64,000 nucleotides of DNA from Streptomyces sp. CB02923 (GTDB lineage: Bacteria; Actinomycetota; Actinomycetes; Streptomycetales; Streptomycetaceae), in assembly GCF_001905005.1 (NCBI RefSeq), contig NZ_LWKZ01000002.1, positions 1 through 64,000 of the forward strand, in the 5' to 3' direction. The first letter of the stretch is position 1. The number at the start of each line of letters is the position of its first letter. The notes beneath the pieces are model-generated. The model did not search any database and was not told the origin of the DNA. It worked only from the letters and a program-made list of their open reading frames with translations. Shown piece by piece: positions 27,923 through 37,003 of this stretch. A program made the translations under genes and the position numbers.

Positions 27923-29322
27923 GCAGCCGTACGCCGGGGACGGACGCGCCCCACGAGATCGTCGAGCGGGCCCTGGAGCTGTCCCGGGCCGACGGCTGCG
28001 TGGTCATCGCCGACGAGCGCTCCAGCGCCAACCTGCGCTGGGCGGGCAACGCGCTGACCACCAACGGTGTCACCCGCGGGCGGTCGCTGACCGTCGTCGC
28101 CACCGTCGATGGTGCCCGGGGCACCGCTTCGGGTGTGGTCTCGCGAAGTGCGGTGACCGCGGCCGACCTGGAGCCGCTGGTGCGGGAGGCGGAGGCCGCC
28201 GCCCGGGAGGCCGGTCCCGCCGAGGACGCCACGCCGCTGGTCGCCGGTACCGCGCCGTCGCCGCACTTCACGGATGCCGCCGCCGAGACGGACTCGGCGG
28301 TCTTCGACGCCTTCGCGCCGGCGCTGGGCGAGGCCTTCGGGCGGGCCCGGGACGGCGGCCGTGAGCTGTACGGCTTCGCGTACCACGAGGTCGTCTCGTC
28401 CTACCTCGGCTCGTCCACCGGGCTGCGGCTGCGGCACGACCAGCCCACCGGGACGCTGGAGCTGAACGCCAAGTCCCCGGACCGCACCCGGTCCGCCTGG
28501 GCGGGCCGGTCGACCCGTGACTTCCGCGACGCGGACCCGCTGGCCATGGACGCGGAGCTGGCCACCCGGCTCGGCTGGGCCGCGCGGCGCACCGGGCTGC
28601 CGGCCGGGCGGTACGAGACCCTGCTGCCGCCGACCGCCGTCGCCGACCTGCTCGTGTACCAGCAGTGGTCCGCGGCGGCCCGGGACGCCGCGGAGGGCCG
28701 TACGGTCTTCTCCCGGCCCGGCGGCAGCACCCTCGTCGGCTCGAAGCTCGCGGAGCTGCCGCTGACGCTGCGCAGCGACCCCGGCGCCCCCGGTCTGGAG
28801 TGCGCGCCGTTCGTCCTGGCCCACGCCTCCGGCGACGACGCCTCCGTCTTCGACAACGGGCTGCCTCTGGAGCCCACCGACTGGGTGCGCGACGGCGAGC
28901 TGCGGCGGCTGGTCACCACCCGGCACAGTGCCGGACTGACCGGGCTGCCGGTGGCGCCGGGCGTCGACAACCTGATCCTGGAGGGCGGCGGTACCCGGTC
29001 GCTGGAGGAGATGGTGGCGGACACCGAGCGGGGGCTGCTGCTGACCTGCCTGTGGTACATCCGCGAAGTGGACCCGGCGACGCTGCTGCTCACCGGCCTG
29101 ACCCGGGACGGGGTCTACCTGGTCGAGAACGGCGAGGTGACCGGCGAGGTGAACAACTTCCGTTTCAACGAGTCGCCGGTGAACCTGCTGTCGCGGGCGG
29201 TGGAGGCGGGCCGTACGGAGCGGACGCTGCCCCGGGAGTGGAGCGACTACTTCACCCGTACGGCGATGCCGGCCCTGCGGATCCCGGACTTCAACATGAG
29301 TTCGGTCAGTGCGGGTGTGTGA
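27919..29322 (+). CDS. pmbA: TldE/PmbA metallopeptidase partner subunit
   Basis: 467 residues. Same fold family as TldD but lacking the HExxxH zinc motif, as expected for the non-catalytic TldE subunit. The long shared domain is recognisable (YHEVVSSYLGSSTGLRLRHD; RYETLLPPTAVADLL; SPVNLLSRAVEAG). Start ATG 27919 overlaps the tldD stop by four bases, giving translational coupling and equal subunit supply. Downstream roles in bacteria include peptide maturation and toxin degradation; none is indicated here. Confidence 0.92.
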
Positions 29323-29540
29323 GCGGTTCGGGGGTCTTTCAGGGGGCCGCGCCGGGAGCGATGATCTGTGACGCTCCGTGACGGGCGGTGGTGCCGTACG
29401 GGAATGTGCCGGGGACGGGGGCGTGTTGGGGCGGGAGTGAGCGGAGTGAACCCGGTGGCCGTCCGGCCGCTCCGGGCTCCGGTCCACCGCTCCGCTGCCC
29501 GTCCTCAGAGTTTTCCCGCGTACGGATGGAGGATTGATCC

Positions 29541-30428
29541 ATGAGCAAGATCGAGCAGACCGTCGAGGTCCCCCACCTCGGCGGGTCGACCGTCGGGTAC
29601 ACCTTCGGCAGGCCGTACGATCCCGCGCTCCCGACGCTGGTCCTGATCAACTCGTACACCACGTCGGCCGAGCTGTACCGGCCGCAGTTCGCCGATCCGG
29701 CGCTCGGGTCCGCGGTCAACCTGCTCGCCCTGGAGCCCTACGGGCACGGCCGCACGAGGGCCTCGTACCGGCACTTCACCTACTGGGACAGCGCGGTCGC
29801 GAATCTCCAGGCCCTCGCGGCCCTCGGGATCGACGAGGCCTTCGTGCTGGGAACCTCGCAGGGCGGCTGGGTGGCGGTCCGTATGGCGCTGCTCGCCCCG
29901 GACACCGTGAAGGGCCTCATCACGCTCGGCACGTCGATGGACTTCGAGAGCCCGCGCAGCCGTGACCTGGGGTGCTGGGACGGGATCGGGTTCAACACGC
30001 CGCTCATCGACGACCTCGCCGGCCCCGTCGGCGAGGACTGGGTCGTGCCGGACGAGGTCGTGGACAACGTGTTCGGCACCGCCATGGGCGGCATCCCGGC
30101 CGGGGAACGCGAGTTCTGGCTCACCGCCTACCGCGCGAACTACGCCGGTGACGCCGGACGCCGCCGACTGCGCCTGAGCACGGTGAACCTGCGGGACCGC
30201 GACGGGCTCCACGGCAGGCTCGACGACGTCGGCTGCCCCGTCCTGTGGCTGCACGGCACCGCGGACCAGGTGTACTCCGTACCGAACGCCCGGGAGGAGA
30301 TCCGGATGTTCACCCGCTCCCCCGAGGCACGCCTGGAGATCATCGAGGGCGGGCAGCACTTCCTGAGCGCCTCGCACCCCGCCGAGGTCGACTCGGCGGC
30401 GATCGAGTTCGTGAAGCGCTGGGGCTGA
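29541..30428 (+). CDS. Alpha/beta-hydrolase
   Basis: 295 residues, cytosolic. Alpha/beta-hydrolase fold: TLVLINSYTTSAELYRPQF after strand 3, nucleophile elbow LGTSQGGW (GxSxG), late Asp in LHGTADQVYSVPNA and His in EGGQHFLSASH. Start ATG 29541 behind TGGAGGATTGATCC. It sits between tldE and tyrS with its own terminator immediately before the tyrS promoter, so it looks like an independent insertion in an otherwise housekeeping neighbourhood. Substrate unknown. Confidence 0.85.
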   Translation: MSKIEQTVEVPHLGGSTVGYTFGRPYDPALPTLVLINSYTTSAELYRPQFADPALGSAVNLLALEPYGHGRTRASYRHFTYWDSAVANLQALAALGIDEAFVLGTSQGGWVAVRMALLAPDTVKGLITLGTSMDFESPRSRDLGCWDGIGFNTPLIDDLAGPVGEDWVVPDEVVDNVFGTAMGGIPAGEREFWLTAYRANYAGDAGRRRLRLSTVNLRDRDGLHGRLDDVGCPVLWLHGTADQVYSVPNAREEIRMFTRSPEARLEIIEGGQHFLSASHPAEVDSAAIEFVKRWG

Positions 30429-30460
30429 GCGGGGCCGGGGACCGGGCGGACACAGCCGGT

Positions 30461-30493
30461 GGCCTGCCCCGGGGCGCCCGCCCGGGGCAGGCC
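30461..30493 (+). terminator. Terminator after the hydrolase, abutting the tyrS promoter
   Basis: Perfect 13-bp stem GGCCTGCCCCGGG (30461-30473) pairs with 30481-30493. A TAGACT hexamer at 30505-30510, a good Streptomyces -10, follows 12 bases later and probably belongs to tyrS; its -35 would fall inside the hairpin. Confidence 0.7.
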
Positions 30494-30556
30494 GGCGGCT
30501 CTAATAGACTCTCCCTTCGTCCTCCCGTACGGGAACACCGACCGATCAGGAACGCC

Positions 30557-31960
30557 ATGACACGCCTCGGCGAATCCGTCGCCCGCGCCAGCTCGCTGCT
30601 CTCCGCAGACCTCTCCGCCGACGCCACCGTCGCGGAGCTGCTCAAGGAGACGGGCGAGCGGCGCTATCTCGACCTGACGGACCTGCCCGCCAAGGAGCAG
30701 GCGGCGCTGATCGCCTCCCGTACCGTCGAGGTGCTGCCGGGCGTGGACCGGCTCGCCGAGCGGATCGAGCAGCGCCGTGCCGAGGGCAAGGGCCTGCACA
30801 TCAAGCTGGGTATCGACCCGACGGCCACCGACGTCCACCTCGGCCACGCCGTGCCGCTGATCATCCTGAGCCGGTTCCAGCGGCTCGGACACGCCGTGAC
30901 GCTGATCATCGGCGACTTCACCGCGAAGATCGGCGACCCGTCGGGCCGTACCGCCGAGCGCCCGCCGCTGACCGACGAGGACATCGCCGCGAACCTGGCC
31001 AGCTACCGCGAGCAGGTCCGGCCGTTCTTCGACTTCGAGAAGGTCGCCTTCCGGCAGAACAGCGAGTGGCTGGCGCCGTACACCTTCCCCGAGCTGCTGG
31101 GCCTGCTCGCGCAGGTGCCGGTCTCGCAGCTGCTCCAGCGCGAGGACTTCAGGAACCGCCTCGCCGCGGGCTCCGGTCTGACCATGACCGAGCTGCTGTA
31201 CCCGGTCGCGCAGGGCCTGGACTCGGTGGCGCTGGAGTGCGACGTGGAGCTGGGCGGCGCCGACCAGCTGCTCAACCTCCAGATGGGCCGCAAGCTGATG
31301 GAGCTGCGCGGGCAGCGGCCGCAGCTGGTCGTCACGATGCCGCTGATCGAGGGCACCGACGGCACCGGCGCCAAGATGTCGAAGTCCAAGGGCAACTACG
31401 TCGGGCTGAGCGCGCCCGCCGACGACGTCTTCGGCAAGATCATGTCGGTGCCGGACCGGCTGATGGAGCCGTACCTGAAGGCGTGGACGGAGTGGACCGA
31501 CGAGGAGGTCGCCGTCGTCCTGGCCCGGGTCGCGGACCGCAGCCTGCACCCGATGGACCTGAAGAAGGTCCTGGCGGGCGAGGTCGTGACGGCACTGTAC
31601 GGCCTGGAGGCGGCGATGGCGGCGCGCGCCGGGTTCGTGGCGCAGTTCTCCAAGAAGTCCTTCACCGACGTCGGCACGCTGCCGGTGGTGGATGTCGCCG
31701 GGCACGGCGCGGAGACGGTGGCCGCGGTCCTGACCAAGGTCCTGGAGTTCACGCCGAGCGCCTCGGCGGCCCGGCGGCTGGCCAAGCAGAACGCGCTGCG
31801 CCTGGTCGTGGAGGCCGAGGAGGGCCAGCAGACGCTGGTGCTCGCCGAGGCCGAGGTGATCCGGCCGCTGGGCGAGGTGCTGGCCGAGAAGCTGGCCGGC
31901 CTCTCCGGCGCGGCCTACCTCAAGGCCGGCCGCAAGCTGGCACAGCTCGAAGGCCGCTAG
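30557..31960 (+). CDS. tyrS: Tyrosyl-tRNA synthetase
   Basis: 467 residues. Class I synthetase charging tRNA-Tyr. Signature HLGH in DVHLGHAVPL, KMSKS in GAKMSKSKGN, LGGADQ tyrosine-pocket motif, and a C-terminal S4 RNA-binding domain (TPSASAARRLAKQNALRL ... KAGRKLAQL). Start ATG 30557 follows AGGAACGCC. A slightly long N-terminus (about 50 residues before the Rossmann fold) is usual for the actinobacterial form. No T-box leader was found in the short upstream region. Confidence 0.97.
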   Translation: MTRLGESVARASSLLSADLSADATVAELLKETGERRYLDLTDLPAKEQAALIASRTVEVLPGVDRLAERIEQRRAEGKGLHIKLGIDPTATDVHLGHAVPLIILSRFQRLGHAVTLIIGDFTAKIGDPSGRTAERPPLTDEDIAANLASYREQVRPFFDFEKVAFRQNSEWLAPYTFPELLGLLAQVPVSQLLQREDFRNRLAAGSGLTMTELLYPVAQGLDSVALECDVELGGADQLLNLQMGRKLMELRGQRPQLVVTMPLIEGTDGTGAKMSKSKGNYVGLSAPADDVFGKIMSVPDRLMEPYLKAWTEWTDEEVAVVLARVADRSLHPMDLKKVLAGEVVTALYGLEAAMAARAGFVAQFSKKSFTDVGTLPVVDVAGHGAETVAAVLTKVLEFTPSASAARRLAKQNALRLVVEAEEGQQTLVLAEAEVIRPLGEVLAEKLAGLSGAAYLKAGRKLAQLEGR

Positions 31961-31998
31961 GGATACGGACGGGGGCCTGCGGGCGAACGTTCCGTCCC

Positions 31999-32053
31999 CC
32001 GGTACGGCGACGGCCGGTGCGCGTCATGTGCGCACCGGCCGTCGCCGTACCGG
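31999..32053. terminator. Bidirectional terminator after tyrS
   Basis: Perfect 24-bp inverted repeat (31999-32022 with 32030-32053, beginning CCGGTACGGCGACGGCC), the longest perfect stem in the window. It separates tyrS from the convergent GlsB-type gene. Confidence 0.9.
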
Positions 32054-32060
32054 GACCCCG

Positions 32061-32339
32061 TCAGGTCGTTTCTCTCCCGTGGCCGCGAATGGCCGTCCAG
32101 AGCCGGTCGCCGACGGCGACGACCACGACCGCGCCGACCAGCTGCAGCAGGTGCCGCGTCCAGTCGATGCCCTTGGTGTCGTTCACCCCGATGCCGGTGG
32201 CCAGCCAGTTGCCCAGGACGCTGCCCAGCATGCCGAAGACCACGGTCAGCCACAGGGGGATCTGCTGCTTGCCCGGAATGATCGCCTTGGCGATCAGGCC
32301 CAGCACAAGGCCCACGATGATTGCCCACAACCAAGTCAT
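32061..32339 (-). CDS. GlsB/YeaQ/YmgE family membrane protein
   Basis: 92 residues, three hydrophobic segments (WLWAIIVGLVLGLIAKAIIPG; LWLTVVFGMLGSVLGNWLATGIG; LLQLVGAVVVVAVGDRLW). The AKAIIPGKQ and GxxGSxxGxW motifs identify the transglycosylase-associated/GlsB stress-response family. In firmicutes GlsB is linked with Asp23-type stress genes; here an Asp23 cluster lies about 15 kb away. Start ATG 32339 after AGGAGGCGAC. Confidence 0.87.
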   Translation of the reverse strand: MTWLWAIIVGLVLGLIAKAIIPGKQQIPLWLTVVFGMLGSVLGNWLATGIGVNDTKGIDWTRHLLQLVGAVVVVAVGDRLWTAIRGHGRETT

Positions 32340-32557
32340 GTCGCCTCCTAAAGCGGCGCGCGCACGTGATCGTGCCCAGCCAGTCTCGCCCCGGCCGGGC
32401 TACGCCGCACGCCGGAGCGGACCGTACGCGGGACGGCGGTGCGGACCCGGCCACGGCGTATCGCGCCCCGGTCTCGAAGGCGGCGCAGACGCGGCGTAAC
32501 GTGGGATCGGTGCGGAACCGGGGAGAATCCGGCGCGACAAGCAGGTGGTGGAACGTG

Positions 32558-32932
32558 ATGCGGAAGCAGACCGGCGCCCAGCCCTTCCGGATCACGGGAG
32601 CGCGGCAGGGGCTGACCGAGGATGTGCGGGGCCGGCAGCGGCGCTATGTGATCTCGATGTCGCTGCGGACGGTGGCCGTCGTCCTCACGGCCGTACTCTG
32701 GAACATCGAGCGTCACGTGGCCATCGCCACCCTGGTGCTGGGCATCGTCCTTCCGTACGTCGCGGTCGTCATTGCCAACGCGGGCCGGGAGAACGTACGT
32801 TCACTGCCGTCCACCTTCATACCGGCACCCACTCGGCCGATGCTGGGTCCCGGGGGTTCCGCCGGCCCGGCGGAACCGGTCCCGGAAGCGGCCGGGCCGG
32901 ATGCGGACGGACCGCGGCAGGAGCGGAGTTGA
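32558..32932 (+). CDS. DUF3099 family small membrane protein
   Basis: 124 residues. Cytoplasmic N-terminus with ITGARQGLTEDVRGRQRRYVISM, two membrane segments (SMSLRTVAVVLTAVLW; ATLVLGIVLPYVAVVIANA) and a Pro-rich tail. The ITxxxxGxxxDxxxRxxRY motif is the DUF3099 signature of actinobacteria; function unknown. The start is ATG 32558 or the adjoining GTG 32555, preceded by AGGTGGTGGAAC. Confidence 0.82.
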   Translation: MRKQTGAQPFRITGARQGLTEDVRGRQRRYVISMSLRTVAVVLTAVLWNIERHVAIATLVLGIVLPYVAVVIANAGRENVRSLPSTFIPAPTRPMLGPGGSAGPAEPVPEAAGPDADGPRQERS

Positions 32933-33128
32933 GCCGCCCGCGGTCTGCAAAGCTCAAGAAAAGCTCAGATCAATCATGCGGTTCCGGTGCACCGGGCCCA
33001 CTCCCGCGTGACATACTGCGTACGCGCTCCGCATCCCCCGTCGGAGCGACGGACCGACGCCGGGCGGCTCCCCCCGTGGCTGCCCGGCGTCGCCATGTCC
33101 GCCCTGGTGGCGACGTAGGGTTGAGGCC

Positions 33129-33467
33129 GTGAACTCCCCTGACGCCCCGCATCCCGACTCCTCCGGCGACGCCGCATCACCGCACTTCCCCGGCCTGCCC
33201 GGCTTCCTGGGCCCGGCGGGCGGAGCGCCGGACGCCGTCCCCGGCGCACCGGTCTGCTCGGCCAAGGGCTGCCGCGCCGACGCGGTGTGGGTGCTGGCCT
33301 GGAACAACCCGAAGCTGCACACGCCGGAGCGCCGCAAGACCTGGCTCGCGTGCGACGAGCACCGCGAACACCTGTCCAACTTCCTTAACTTGCGCGGATT
33401 CTTAAAGGACGTCGTCACGCTGGAGGAGTGGGACGAGGCCGCCACCGACCGCCCGGCCGACGGCTGA
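33129..33467 (+). CDS. Small cysteine/histidine protein, putative zinc-binding
   Basis: 112 residues. Disordered Pro/Ser-rich N-terminus (about 40 residues), then a compact domain: CSAKGCRADAVWVLAWNNP, KLHTPERRKTWLACDEHREH, FLNLRGFLKDVV. The spacing CxxxxC ... CDEHxxH suggests one zinc site. Conserved in actinobacteria; no known function. GTG start at 33129. The leader contains a 10-bp-stem hairpin (GACGCCGGGC at 33056-33065 with 33082-33091). Confidence 0.7.
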   Translation: MNSPDAPHPDSSGDAASPHFPGLPGFLGPAGGAPDAVPGAPVCSAKGCRADAVWVLAWNNPKLHTPERRKTWLACDEHREHLSNFLNLRGFLKDVVTLEEWDEAATDRPADG

Positions 33468-33473
33468 CCCGCC

Positions 33474-33560
33474 ATTGGTCCGGTGGACCGCCATCGAGCC
33501 GGTGGACCGCCATCGGCCCAGTGGCCGCCATCGGCCCGGTGGCCCGCCATTGGTCCGGCC
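33474..33560. repeat. Imperfect ~18-20-bp tandem repeat, about five copies
   Basis: Units resembling CGGTGGACCGCCATCGGCC repeat directly after the stop of the zinc-protein gene. Variants are CCGCCATTGGTC, GGACCGCCATCGAGC, GGACCGCCATCGGCC, GGCCGCCATCGGCC and GGCCCGCCATTGGTC. Copies are more diverged and of less constant length than in the other arrays here. Confidence 0.7.
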
Positions 33561-33662
33561 TCTGGCAGGACGCGCCCGTCCGGTCCTGACCGGTCAGGAG
33601 TGCGCCGCGTCCAGGGCGCAGCCTGACCGATCCCCGCGGCATCGCGACGCCCGGCGCGCGCC

Positions 33663-34652
33663 CTAGCCGCCGATCGCCGACATCGGGCGCGCGGGCTGGA
33701 GGAATGACGGGTCATCCAGGCCCGACCCGGCCTTCTTGCCCCACATCGCCTGCTTCCAGATGCGGGCTATCTCCGCGTCCGGGGCGTCCGAGCGCAGTGC
33801 CGCGCGCAGGTCCGTCTCCTCGGTGGCGAACAGGCAGGTACGGATCTGGCCGTCGGCGGTCAGGCGCGTGCGGTCGCAGGCGCGGCAGAACGGGCGGGTG
33901 ACGGAGGCGATGACACCGACGCGGTGCGGGCCTCCGTCCACCGTCCAGCGCTCGGCGGGCGCCGAGCCGCGCTCGCCCTGGTCTTCGGGGGTCAGCGTGA
34001 AGCGGGTACGCAGCGAGGCCAGGATGTCACCGGCGGTGATCATGCCCTCGCGCTTCCAGCCGTGCTGGGCGTCGAGCGGCATCTGCTCGATGAAGCGCAG
34101 CTCGTAGTCGTTGGCGACGGCCCAGGCCAGCAGGTCGGGGGCCTCGTCGTCGTTGAGCCCCGGCATCAGGACGCTGTTGACCTTGACGGGGGTGAGGCCG
34201 GCGGCGCGGGCCGCCTCCAGGCCGCGCAGCACGTCCTCGTGGCGCTTGCGGCGGGTCATGGCGCGGAAGACGTCGGGGCGCAGCGTGTCGAGGGAGACGT
34301 TGACCCGGTCCAGGCCGGCGTCGCGCAGGGCGGTGGCGGTGCGCTCCAGGCCGATGCCGTTGGTGGTCAGCGACATCTGCGGGCGGCGCTCAAGGGCGGC
34401 CACCCGCTCGACGATGCCGACGAGGCCGGGGCGCAGCAACGGCTCCCCGCCCGTGAAGCGGACCTCTTCGATGCCCAGGTCGGTCACGGCTATGCGGATG
34501 AGGCGGACGATCTCGTCGTCGGTGAGCAGGTCGGGCTTGGCGAGCCACTGCAGGCCCTCTTCCGGCATGCAGTACGTGCAGCGCAGGTTGCACCGGTCGG
34601 TCAGCGAGACGCGCAGGTCGGTGGCCACACGCCCGAATGTGTCGATGAGCAC
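33663..34652 (-). CDS. moaA: GTP 3',8-cyclase MoaA (molybdenum cofactor biosynthesis)
   Basis: 329 residues. Radical-SAM enzyme of the first molybdopterin step. The N-terminal cluster motif CNLRCTYC is in DLRVSLTDRCNLRCTYCMPE; GGEPLLRPGLV, SLTTNGIGL and NVSLDTLRP follow; the second Fe-S cluster ligands are in FCRACDRTRL and IRTCLF. The terminal GG (SAIGG) is the conserved MoaA tail. Start GTG 34650-34652 (VLIDTFGRVATDLRVSL), behind GGGGGCTTCA. No other moa gene is nearby. Confidence 0.95.
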   Translation of the reverse strand: MLIDTFGRVATDLRVSLTDRCNLRCTYCMPEEGLQWLAKPDLLTDDEIVRLIRIAVTDLGIEEVRFTGGEPLLRPGLVGIVERVAALERRPQMSLTTNGIGLERTATALRDAGLDRVNVSLDTLRPDVFRAMTRRKRHEDVLRGLEAARAAGLTPVKVNSVLMPGLNDDEAPDLLAWAVANDYELRFIEQMPLDAQHGWKREGMITAGDILASLRTRFTLTPEDQGERGSAPAERWTVDGGPHRVGVIASVTRPFCRACDRTRLTADGQIRTCLFATEETDLRAALRSDAPDAEIARIWKQAMWGKKAGSGLDDPSFLQPARPMSAIGG

Positions 34653-34735
34653 TGAAGCCCCCAGCCCGAGTCCGATCAGTTCGTCTTCGAGCCTACGCGA
34701 TGGGTCTGACAGCGAGCACGGGTGAGAAATCACGA

Positions 34736-34783
34736 GGCGGGCGGGGCGGCGTCGTGGAGAGCTACGACGCCGCCCCGCCCGCC
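34736..34783 (-). terminator. Terminator after the actP operon
   Basis: Perfect 20-bp stem GGCGGGCGGGGCGGCGTCGT (34736-34755) pairs with 34764-34783; loop GGAGAGCT. Confidence 0.85.
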
Positions 34784-34812
34784 GGTGGTGCGGAGGTCCG
34801 GGACGCCGCGCG

Positions 34813-36477
34813 TCAGTGCGCTCCGGTGCCGGTCAGGGAGCGGACCTCCAGTTCGGCGTACTTCTTCACGTCCGGCTCCTCCTTGGACAGCAGCGAGCCC
34901 AGCCAGCCCAGCAGGAAGCCCAGCGGGATGGAGATCAGGCCCGGGTTCTCCAGCGGGAAGAAGTGGAAGTCCACGCCGGGGAACATCGAGGTCGGCTTGC
35001 CGGAGACGACCGGCGAGAAGAGCACGAGCAGGACGGAGGAGGCCAGGCCGCCGTAGATGGACCACAGCGCGCCCTGGGTGGTGAACCGTTTCCAGAACAG
35101 GCTGTAGAGGATGGTCGGCAGGTTGGCGGAGGCCGCGACGGCGAAGGCGAGGGCCACCAGGCCGGCGACGTTCAGGCCGCGCGCGAAGACGCCGAGGACG
35201 ATGGCGACGGCGCCGATGCCCACGGTCGCCCAGCGTGCCGCGCGCACCTCCTCCTTCTCGGTCGCCTGTCCCTTGCGGATGACGTTGACGTACAGGTCGT
35301 GCGCGAAGGACGAGGACGAGGCGAGGGTGAGCCCGGCGACGACGGCGAGGATGGTCGCGAAGGCCACCGCGGAGATCACGGCGAGCAGGATCGCGCCGCC
35401 GGTGGAGTCGGCGCCGCCGCCGATCTCCTGGGCGAGCAGCGGCGCCGCCGTGTTGCCCGCCTTGTTGGACGCGATGATCGTGGCGGGCTCGATCAGTGCG
35501 GCGGCGCCGAAGCCCAGCGCGATGGTCATCAGGTAGAAGACGCCGATGATGCCGATGGCCCAGTTCACGGACTTGCGGGCGGCCTTGGCCGTGGGCACGG
35601 TGTAGAAGCGGATGAGGATGTGCGGCAGGCCCGCGGTGCCCAGGACCAGCGCGATGCCCAGCGAGATGAAGTCGATCTTCGAGGTGGCGGTCACGCCGTA
35701 CTTCAGTCCCGGCTCCAGGAAGGCGGCGCCCTTGCCGCTCTCCTCGGCGGCCCTGCCCAGCAGCGTGGAGATGTTGAAGTTGAACTTGAGCATCACCAGG
35801 AACGTGATGAGCAGGGTGCCCGCGATCAGCAGGACGGCCTTGACCATCTGGACCCAGGTGGTGCCCTTCATGCCGCCGATCGACACGTACAGGATCATCA
35901 CGATGCCGACCAGGACCACCACGACGATCTTGCCGGCTTCGCTGGTGATGCCGAGCAGCAGCGTGACCAGGGCGCCCGCGCCCGCCATCTGGGCGAGCAG
36001 GTAGAAGATCGAGACGATGATGGTGGAGACGCCCGCGGCGGTCCGCACCGGGCGCTGGCGCATCCGGTAGGCGAGCACGTCGCCCATCGTGAACCGGCCC
36101 GAGTTGCGCAGCGGTTCGGCCACCAGCAGCAGCGCCACCAGCCAGGCGACGAGGAAGCCGATGGAGTACAGGAAACCGTCGTAGCCGAAGAGGGCGATGG
36201 CGCCGGCGATGCCGAGGAAGGACGCGGCGGACATGTAGTCGCCGGAGATCGCCAGGCCGTTCTGGAAGCCGCTGAACTGGCGGCCGCCCGCGTAGAAGTC
36301 CTCGGCGCCCTTGGTCTGCCGGCCGGCCCAGACGGTGATGCCCAGCGTCGCGGCGACGAAGACCGCGAACAGTGTGATGATCAGCGTCCGGTGCTCGCCC
36401 GCGCCGCCCGCGGCGAGCTGGGCGGTGCCGTCCGCGAGCCGGCCCGCGCCGGTGGTGATCCGCTCGGCCGGGCTCAT
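34813..36477 (-). CDS. actP: Cation/acetate symporter (SSS family)
   Basis: 554 residues with about 13 membrane helices. Sodium:solute symporter family; acetate-permease features are FYAGGRQFSGFQNGLAISGDYMSAASFLG, GTAGLPHILIRFYTVPT, and SSFAHDLYVNVIRKG. It imports acetate and probably other short monocarboxylates. The ATG overlaps the stop of the upstream DUF485 gene (ATGA). The DUF485-actP pairing is the actinobacterial and proteobacterial arrangement (yjcH-actP). A Crp-type palindrome lies upstream of the operon. Confidence 0.93.
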   Translation of the reverse strand: MSPAERITTGAGRLADGTAQLAAGGAGEHRTLIITLFAVFVAATLGITVWAGRQTKGAEDFYAGGRQFSGFQNGLAISGDYMSAASFLGIAGAIALFGYDGFLYSIGFLVAWLVALLLVAEPLRNSGRFTMGDVLAYRMRQRPVRTAAGVSTIIVSIFYLLAQMAGAGALVTLLLGITSEAGKIVVVVLVGIVMILYVSIGGMKGTTWVQMVKAVLLIAGTLLITFLVMLKFNFNISTLLGRAAEESGKGAAFLEPGLKYGVTATSKIDFISLGIALVLGTAGLPHILIRFYTVPTAKAARKSVNWAIGIIGVFYLMTIALGFGAAALIEPATIIASNKAGNTAAPLLAQEIGGGADSTGGAILLAVISAVAFATILAVVAGLTLASSSSFAHDLYVNVIRKGQATEKEEVRAARWATVGIGAVAIVLGVFARGLNVAGLVALAFAVAASANLPTILYSLFWKRFTTQGALWSIYGGLASSVLLVLFSPVVSGKPTSMFPGVDFHFFPLENPGLISIPLGFLLGWLGSLLSKEEPDVKKYAELEVRSLTGTGAH

Positions 36478-36821
36478 GCGTCACGCTCCAGACGGGTCTT
36501 GATCGCCTCGGCCTTGGGGTCCAGCTTCGCGGCGGCGTGGCGGGCGTACCACCAGGCGATGAGGAAGGTGGTCACGAACTGCGCGATGCCGAGCACGAAG
36601 GCGACGTTGACGTTGCCGAAGACCTTGGTGCCCATGAAGCCGCCCGCGTAGCTGGAGAGCAGCACGTACAGCAGGTACCAGACGATGAAGGCGACGGTGA
36701 GCGGAAAGGCGAACGAACGGTGCGAACGGCGCAGTTCGCCGAATTCCGGGCTCGCCTGGACCTCGGTGAAGTCCGGTGGCCGGTGCGGCCCCGGGTCGGT
36801 GGGCGGCGGTGCGGTGCTCAC
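36474..36821 (-). CDS. DUF485 membrane protein (YjcH-like)
   Basis: 115 residues. Pro-rich N-terminus, then LRRSHRSFAFPLTVAFIVWYLLYVLLSSYA (first membrane helix) and VFGNVNVAFVLGIAQFVTTFLIAWWYARHA (second), the DUF485 signature. It ends in a charged tail KLDPKAEAIKTRLERD. GTG start at 36819-36821 behind AGGAGATTCC. First gene of the acetate-symporter operon; DUF485 proteins are constant small partners of ActP, role unproven. Confidence 0.9.
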   Translation of the reverse strand: MSTAPPPTDPGPHRPPDFTEVQASPEFGELRRSHRSFAFPLTVAFIVWYLLYVLLSSYAGGFMGTKVFGNVNVAFVLGIAQFVTTFLIAWWYARHAAAKLDPKAEAIKTRLERDA

Positions 36822-36878
36822 GGAATCTCCTGGTGGCGTAGGGACGGATGACGGAGCCCGGCGATAAAGAGTGCGTAA

Positions 36879-36892
36879 GTGATACGGATCAC
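36879..36892. promoter_or_regulatory. Candidate Crp/GlxR-type operator upstream of DUF485-actP
   Basis: GTGATACGGATCAC fits the core GTGA-N6-TCAC of Crp-family sites. It lies 58 bases upstream of the DUF485 start, and class II spacing would place the transcription start near 36844. Acetate uptake genes are controlled by Crp-type regulators in E. coli and corynebacteria. Inferred from the motif alone. Confidence 0.45.
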
Positions 36893-37003
36893 GCATCGTA
36901 GAGGGGTGGCATTCGATGCGACAGAGGTCGGTTGGTTGAATTCCGCAGGAAGCACGGGTGCCGGCCGCCACCGCGGCCGGGCCCGTTCGTTGGGCACGGT
37001 GTG

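Noticed and set aside
30429..30556. T-box leader controlling tyrS
   Set aside because: The space between hydrolase and tyrS is about 128 bases and holds a terminator and promoter; no T-box sequence (TGGNACCGCG) is visible.
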